NCBI GenBank assembly: GCA_016869975.1
Contig: VGCZ01000004.1
Location: 1-64,000, forward strand
DNA from: Alphaproteobacteria bacterium
GTDB lineage: Bacteria; Pseudomonadota; Alphaproteobacteria; Reyranellales; Reyranellaceae
DNA: 64,000 nt
Direction of reading: 5' to 3'
The notes beneath the pieces are model-generated. The model had not been told where the DNA came from. It searched no databases and was given only the letters and a program-made list of their open reading frames with translations. The translations under genes were made by a program, and so were the position numbers. Positions 60,944 through 64,000 of the stretch are shown piece after piece; the first letter of the stretch is position 1, and each line of letters starts with the position of its first letter.

Positions 60944-61921
60944 GTGAAGCTGCTGCTGACCCACACGCCGCAGTCGCGTCGTCAATACTACGGCGCCAAG
61001 CCGCTTCAGCTGCTGCGCGGCCTGGTCGAGCTGACAACATACGAGGGCGACACGCCACTCGACCCGCAAGGCCTGATCGCTGCCGCGCATGACGTCGAGT
61101 TGATCATCGTCGATCGCTCGACTTCCGTGCCAGGCGAGGTCTTCGCCGGCCTCCCCAACCTGCGCGCAGTGATGCGCACCGCCGTCGACATCCGCACCAT
61201 CGATGTCGAGGCCGCGTCGCGGGCCGGCATCCTGGTGACGCGCGCCGAGCCGGGATTCGTGCGGTCCGTCGTCGAGCTGGCGCTGGGCTTCCTCGTCGAT
61301 CTCTCGCGCGGCGTCTCGCGCGCCACCGCGTCCTATCACGCCGGCGAGATACCGGAGATCCGCGTCGGCCGCCAGCTCGCCGGCGGCACGGTGGGCATTA
61401 TCGGCTACGGCCGCATCGCGCGCTACCTGGCGCCGGTGCTCGCGAGCATCGGCATGACGGTGCTGGTGTCGGACCCGTACGCGCAGGTCGACGATCCGCG
61501 CTTCATCAAGCTGCCGATGGATGACCTGCTGGGGCGCGCCGACTATATCGTCTGCCTGGCCATCGCCAACGAGGAGACCGAGAACCTGCTCGATGCCGCG
61601 GCCTTCGCGCGCATGAAGCCGGACGCCTTCTTCGTCAATCTCTCGCGCGGCAACCTCGTCGACGAGGCGGCGCTTGCCGCCGCGCTCCGCGAGGGCCGCA
61701 TCGCCGGCGCCGCCATGGATGTCGGCCGAGCGCCCGACCAGATGCCCTCGCCCGAGCTGGCGCGCCTGCCCAACGTAATCGCGACGCCGCATATCGGCGG
61801 CCTGACGCCGCCGGCGAGCGAGAGCCAGGCAATGGACACGGTGCGTCAGGTCCAGGCGCTGCTGAAGGGCGAAGTACCGCCGGGTGCGGTCAACGCCGCA
61901 AGCTGGACGCGCCGACCGTAA
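60944..61921 (+). CDS. D-2-hydroxyacid dehydrogenase family protein
   Basis: 325 aa with a GTG start (GTGAAGCTGCTG) eight nt after hpxZ. The NAD-binding motif is GGTVGIIGYGRIARYLAPVL (GxGxxA/G), and the catalytic Arg/Glu/His appear in NLSRGNLVDEAAL, the following Asp/Glu region and PHIGGLTP. It belongs to the 3-phosphoglycerate/glyoxylate reductase family. In this operon it could reduce or oxidise a 2-oxo acid from ureide breakdown. It is the last gene of the operon; the next gene is convergent. Confidence 0.85.
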   Translation: MKLLLTHTPQSRRQYYGAKPLQLLRGLVELTTYEGDTPLDPQGLIAAAHDVELIIVDRSTSVPGEVFAGLPNLRAVMRTAVDIRTIDVEAASRAGILVTRAEPGFVRSVVELALGFLVDLSRGVSRATASYHAGEIPEIRVGRQLAGGTVGIIGYGRIARYLAPVLASIGMTVLVSDPYAQVDDPRFIKLPMDDLLGRADYIVCLAIANEETENLLDAAAFARMKPDAFFVNLSRGNLVDEAALAAALREGRIAGAAMDVGRAPDQMPSPELARLPNVIATPHIGGLTPPASESQAMDTVRQVQALLKGEVPPGAVNAASWTRRP

Positions 61922-61953
61922 CACCTGAGCAAGAATCGCGGCGCCGATACAGC

Positions 61954-62340
61954 TCAGGTGCCGCCGCTGCCGTAGAGTCGCGTCAGGACCTCCAGCAGGT
62001 GGCCGTCGGGACTCTCGAAATACATGCCGCGGCCGCCGTCATGGCGATTGATCTCGCCGGCCTTCTGGCGCGCGGGATCGGCCCAGTACGTCAGCCCGCG
62101 ATCCTTGATGCGCTGGAAGACGCCGTCGAACTCCGCCTCGCCGACCAGGAAGGCGTAGTGCTGCATCACGAGCCTGTCCGGATCGGTATGAAAATCGAGC
62201 GACACGCCGTTGGCGAGCTCGACGACATCGAAGACGCTGAACCGTGTCGCTGGCTGCAGGCCGAGAATTTCCGTGAGGAACGCCGCCGCCTTCTTCTGGT
62301 CGCGGCTCCAGACGATGGTGTGATTGAGTTGAACGCCCAT
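61954..62340 (-). CDS. VOC-family (glyoxalase/dioxygenase) protein
   Basis: 128 aa with the two beta-alpha-beta-beta-beta modules of the vicinal-oxygen-chelate fold. HTIVWSRDQKKAAAFLTEILGLQPA, VSLDFHTD and GRGMYFESPDGHLLEVLTRLYG are typical; His8, the central region and Glu (LLEVL) are metal-ligand candidates. GGAGGGTGGC precedes the ATG at 62340. The frame continues to 62388 but the conserved fold starts at MGVQLNHTIV. Function unknown. Confidence 0.83.
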   Translation of the reverse strand: MGVQLNHTIVWSRDQKKAAAFLTEILGLQPATRFSVFDVVELANGVSLDFHTDPDRLVMQHYAFLVGEAEFDGVFQRIKDRGLTYWADPARQKAGEINRHDGGRGMYFESPDGHLLEVLTRLYGSGGT

Positions 62341-62443
62341 GCCACCCTCCATCGCCCGGCATATGAGGCGGACGATGGGGCGGCGCAAGGCACGCGCCGG
62401 TGACCGCCGCCCGCGATATCGCGGCGGCGGTCACCGGCGGCGA

Positions 62444-62800
62444 CTAGGCGGCCGCCTGACGGCAGCGGGTCGGCGCGCCGGCGCGGCTGGTCGCGTACAT
62501 CACCTCGGTGGCCTCGAAGCTGCGCAGGGAGTGCGTGTCGGAGGCGTAGGAGAAGCCGGAGGGCGACGGGACCTGCGACAGGGTCGTCGCGGCGCCATTG
62601 GCCGCCGTCTGCACCGAAGCGGTCTGCGCGCGGCGGTCGAAGGTGACGATGATGTTCACGCCGTTGGCGCAAGCGTAGTTCTGGCGGCGCAGCTCGGGAT
62701 CGCCGCCCAACGGTGTGCCGGCCTGCTTCGTGGTGGTGGCGGTGCAAGCGCCCAGCGCCAACGCACCCAGGGCCAACCCCAGCAACATACCAGTCTTCAT
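62444..62800 (-). CDS. MliC-like lipoprotein
   Basis: 118 aa. Signal peptide and lipobox MKTGMLLGLALGALALGAC with Cys19 as the lipidated residue. The remainder resembles the MliC (C-type lysozyme inhibitor) family: NYACANGVNIIVTFDRRAQTAS, followed by a short beta-rich region and a second Cys near the end. GGAGGGGGTTCGCG is upstream. A longer frame reaches 62851 but adds a non-signal stretch. Confidence 0.75.
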   Translation of the reverse strand: MKTGMLLGLALGALALGACTATTTKQAGTPLGGDPELRRQNYACANGVNIIVTFDRRAQTASVQTAANGAATTLSQVPSPSGFSYASDTHSLRSFEATEVMYATSRAGAPTRCRQAAA

Positions 62801-62959
62801 CGCGAACCCCCTCCTTTGCGGCCTGGCCATCTCCTGCGCCCAGGCCATCACCCCGCCACCATGCCATGAGCGGCGGCGGCGCCGCTAGCCCCGATGGGCC
62901 TTGCCGACGGCCCCGTCAGCATGCCGATATGCCGCCGCCAGAGCATGGAGACAAAGCGC

Positions 62960-63775
62960 ATGGAACGGCGGATCGACACCGGCACCGACCAATTGCTGGC
63001 CACGCTACGCGAGGGCGTGCTGGTGATCACCCTGAACCGGCCCGAGGCGCGCAACACGCTCTCGGTCGAGCTCAGCACCGCGCTGCGCGCCATGATCAAG
63101 CTGGCCGGCGAAGACGCCGCCGTCCGCGCCGTCCTGCTGACCGGCGCCGGCAAGGCCTTCTGCGCCGGCGGCGACGTCAAGGGCATGGGCGAGAACCGCA
63201 AGACGACGCTGACCCCCGAGGAACGGCTGGCCGACCTCAAGTTCCGCCAGATGGCCTCGACCGGCGCGATCCTGGCGTTGCGCAAGCCGACCATCGCGGC
63301 GCTGCCTGGCCCTGCGGTCGGCGCCGGGCTGGCGCTGGCGCTCAGCTGCGACATCCGAATCGCCGCCACCTCGGCTTTCGTCAGCACCGGCTATTCGCGC
63401 GTGGCGCTGAGCGGCGACTACGGCATCGCCTGGCTGCTGACGCGCCTCGTCGGCACAGGCCGGGCGCGCGAGCTGATGTTCACCAATGCGCGGCTCGACG
63501 CTGCCGGCGCCGAGCGCATCGGCCTGGTCAACCGCGTCGTGCCCGACGCCGAGCTGAACGAGGCCGCTTTCGCCATGGCGCGCGAGCTGGCGGCGGGCCC
63601 GGCGATCGCGCTAGCGCTGATGAAGGACAATCTCGACCTCGCGCCGCACGTCGCCTATCGCGAGGCCGCCGACCAGGAAGCCGAGCGCATGGTCATGGGC
63701 CAGCGGACCGAGGATCACAAGGAGGCGGTGCGCGCCTTCATCGCCAAGCGCGCGCCGGTCTTCACCGGCACCTGA
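62960..63775 (+). CDS. Enoyl-CoA hydratase/isomerase family protein
   Basis: 271 aa crotonase. LNRPEARNTLSVELSTALRAMI, AFCAGGDVKGMG and LPGPAVGAGLALALSCDIR give the CoA-binding and oxyanion features. The region STGYSRVALSGDYGIAWLLTRLVG has Ser/Asp where classical hydratases have the second Glu. ATG 62960 follows GGAGACAAAGCGC; an upstream ATG in the same frame (62945) would place GGAG inside the coding region. Confidence 0.85.
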   Translation: MERRIDTGTDQLLATLREGVLVITLNRPEARNTLSVELSTALRAMIKLAGEDAAVRAVLLTGAGKAFCAGGDVKGMGENRKTTLTPEERLADLKFRQMASTGAILALRKPTIAALPGPAVGAGLALALSCDIRIAATSAFVSTGYSRVALSGDYGIAWLLTRLVGTGRARELMFTNARLDAAGAERIGLVNRVVPDAELNEAAFAMARELAAGPAIALALMKDNLDLAPHVAYREAADQEAERMVMGQRTEDHKEAVRAFIAKRAPVFTGT

Positions 63776-63823
63776 CGCCGGTGTGAGTGCCGCGCGAGCG
63801 GCCGATGCGGTAGACTCGTTCCC

Positions 63824-64000
63824 GTGTCGCCCGCGAACCGCCTGTCGCTGATCAAGCACGCCGTCGTTGTCCTCTCCCTGCTGCCGGCGGCCGAGCTGGT
63901 GCTGCGCTGGCAGATGGGCCGCATGGGCGCGCGACCAACCACCGAGGCGCTGTTGTGGACCGGCGACTGGGCGGTGGCCTTCCTGCTGATCACCTTGGCG
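63824..64000 (+). CDS. msrQ: MsrQ, haem-binding subunit of protein-methionine-sulfoxide reductase (partial)
   Basis: First 59 residues of a protein cut by the window end. Start is GTG (GTGTCGCCCGCG). LIKHAVVVLSLLPAAELVL and GDWAVAFLLITLA match MsrQ/YedZ: the His in the first helix and TGDW before the second. MsrQ is an inner-membrane b-type haem protein passing electrons to the periplasmic molybdoenzyme MsrP. The downstream part and MsrP are not in the window. Confidence 0.78.
   Translation, partial: MSPANRLSLIKHAVVVLSLLPAAELVLRWQMGRMGARPTTEALLWTGDWAVAFLLITLA

Overview
The window is G+C-rich (about two thirds G+C by eye) and almost fully coding. Its gene content is typical of a metabolically versatile soil or freshwater alphaproteobacterium: many acyl-CoA dehydrogenases, CaiB/BaiF CoA-transferases, SDRs, TauD-type dioxygenases, peptide-type ABC importers, a Bug/TctC-type receptor and an MsrQ homologue. 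Dispersed hairpin repeats (CATTCCGAGCG...CGCTCGGAATG and CCCTCTCCCCGC...GCGGGGAGAGGG) also fit that class. A Rhodospirillales/Reyranella-like source is possible, but I cannot fix the genus. I saw no rRNA, tRNA, CRISPR array, transposase or integrase.

Layout. 1-12.6 kb: a fused double alpha/beta hydrolase, a CoA hydrolase/transferase with a DCC-family partner, a zinc alcohol dehydrogenase, a gamma-glutamyltransferase-family enzyme, an MFS transporter, an SDR-SDR-flavin monooxygenase run and a TauD-like dioxygenase. 12.7-18.8 kb: a Bug-type receptor, an alpha/beta hydrolase, an FMN 2-hydroxyacid oxidase, a GMC flavoprotein and a CurA-like reductase. 19-27 kb: an isolated terminase small-subunit-like gene, a benzoylformate-decarboxylase-like TPP enzyme, a cyclooxygenase-like haem peroxidase, a ketopantoate-reductase-like protein, a second TauD-like enzyme, an oxaloacetate-decarboxylase-type lyase and a DUF1772 protein. 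27-38 kb: an amidohydrolase and a fatty-acid/acyl-CoA cluster (four acyl-CoA dehydrogenases, an MFE-type SDR, a DHA2 transporter, a duplicated SnoaL-like protein), followed by an AraC-GyrI regulator.

38-46 kb is one minus-strand operon encoding a complete peptide/nickel-type ABC importer whose last gene is a double-length CaiB/BaiF CoA-transferase. 46-49 kb is an enoyl-CoA hydratase/SDR/DOPA-dioxygenase-like/CinA-like run, followed by a lone Flp pilin gene in a sharply AT-rich patch. 49-62 kb is the most coherent locus: a GntR regulator, an AtzF-like allophanate hydrolase and, divergent from it, a second complete ABC importer translationally coupled to HpxX (AtzG-like), HpxY (AtzE-like amidase), HpxZ and a D-2-hydroxyacid dehydrogenase. 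It looks like an uptake-and-degradation system for oxalurate or a related ureide, used as nitrogen source. The window ends with a VOC protein, an MliC-like lipoprotein, an enoyl-CoA hydratase and the start of msrQ.

The items I would look at first are the cyclooxygenase-like protein with Asp in place of the distal haem His, the hpx-ABC locus with its candidate operators, the lone pilin, the fused hydrolase, and the repeat families with full, half and miniature forms.
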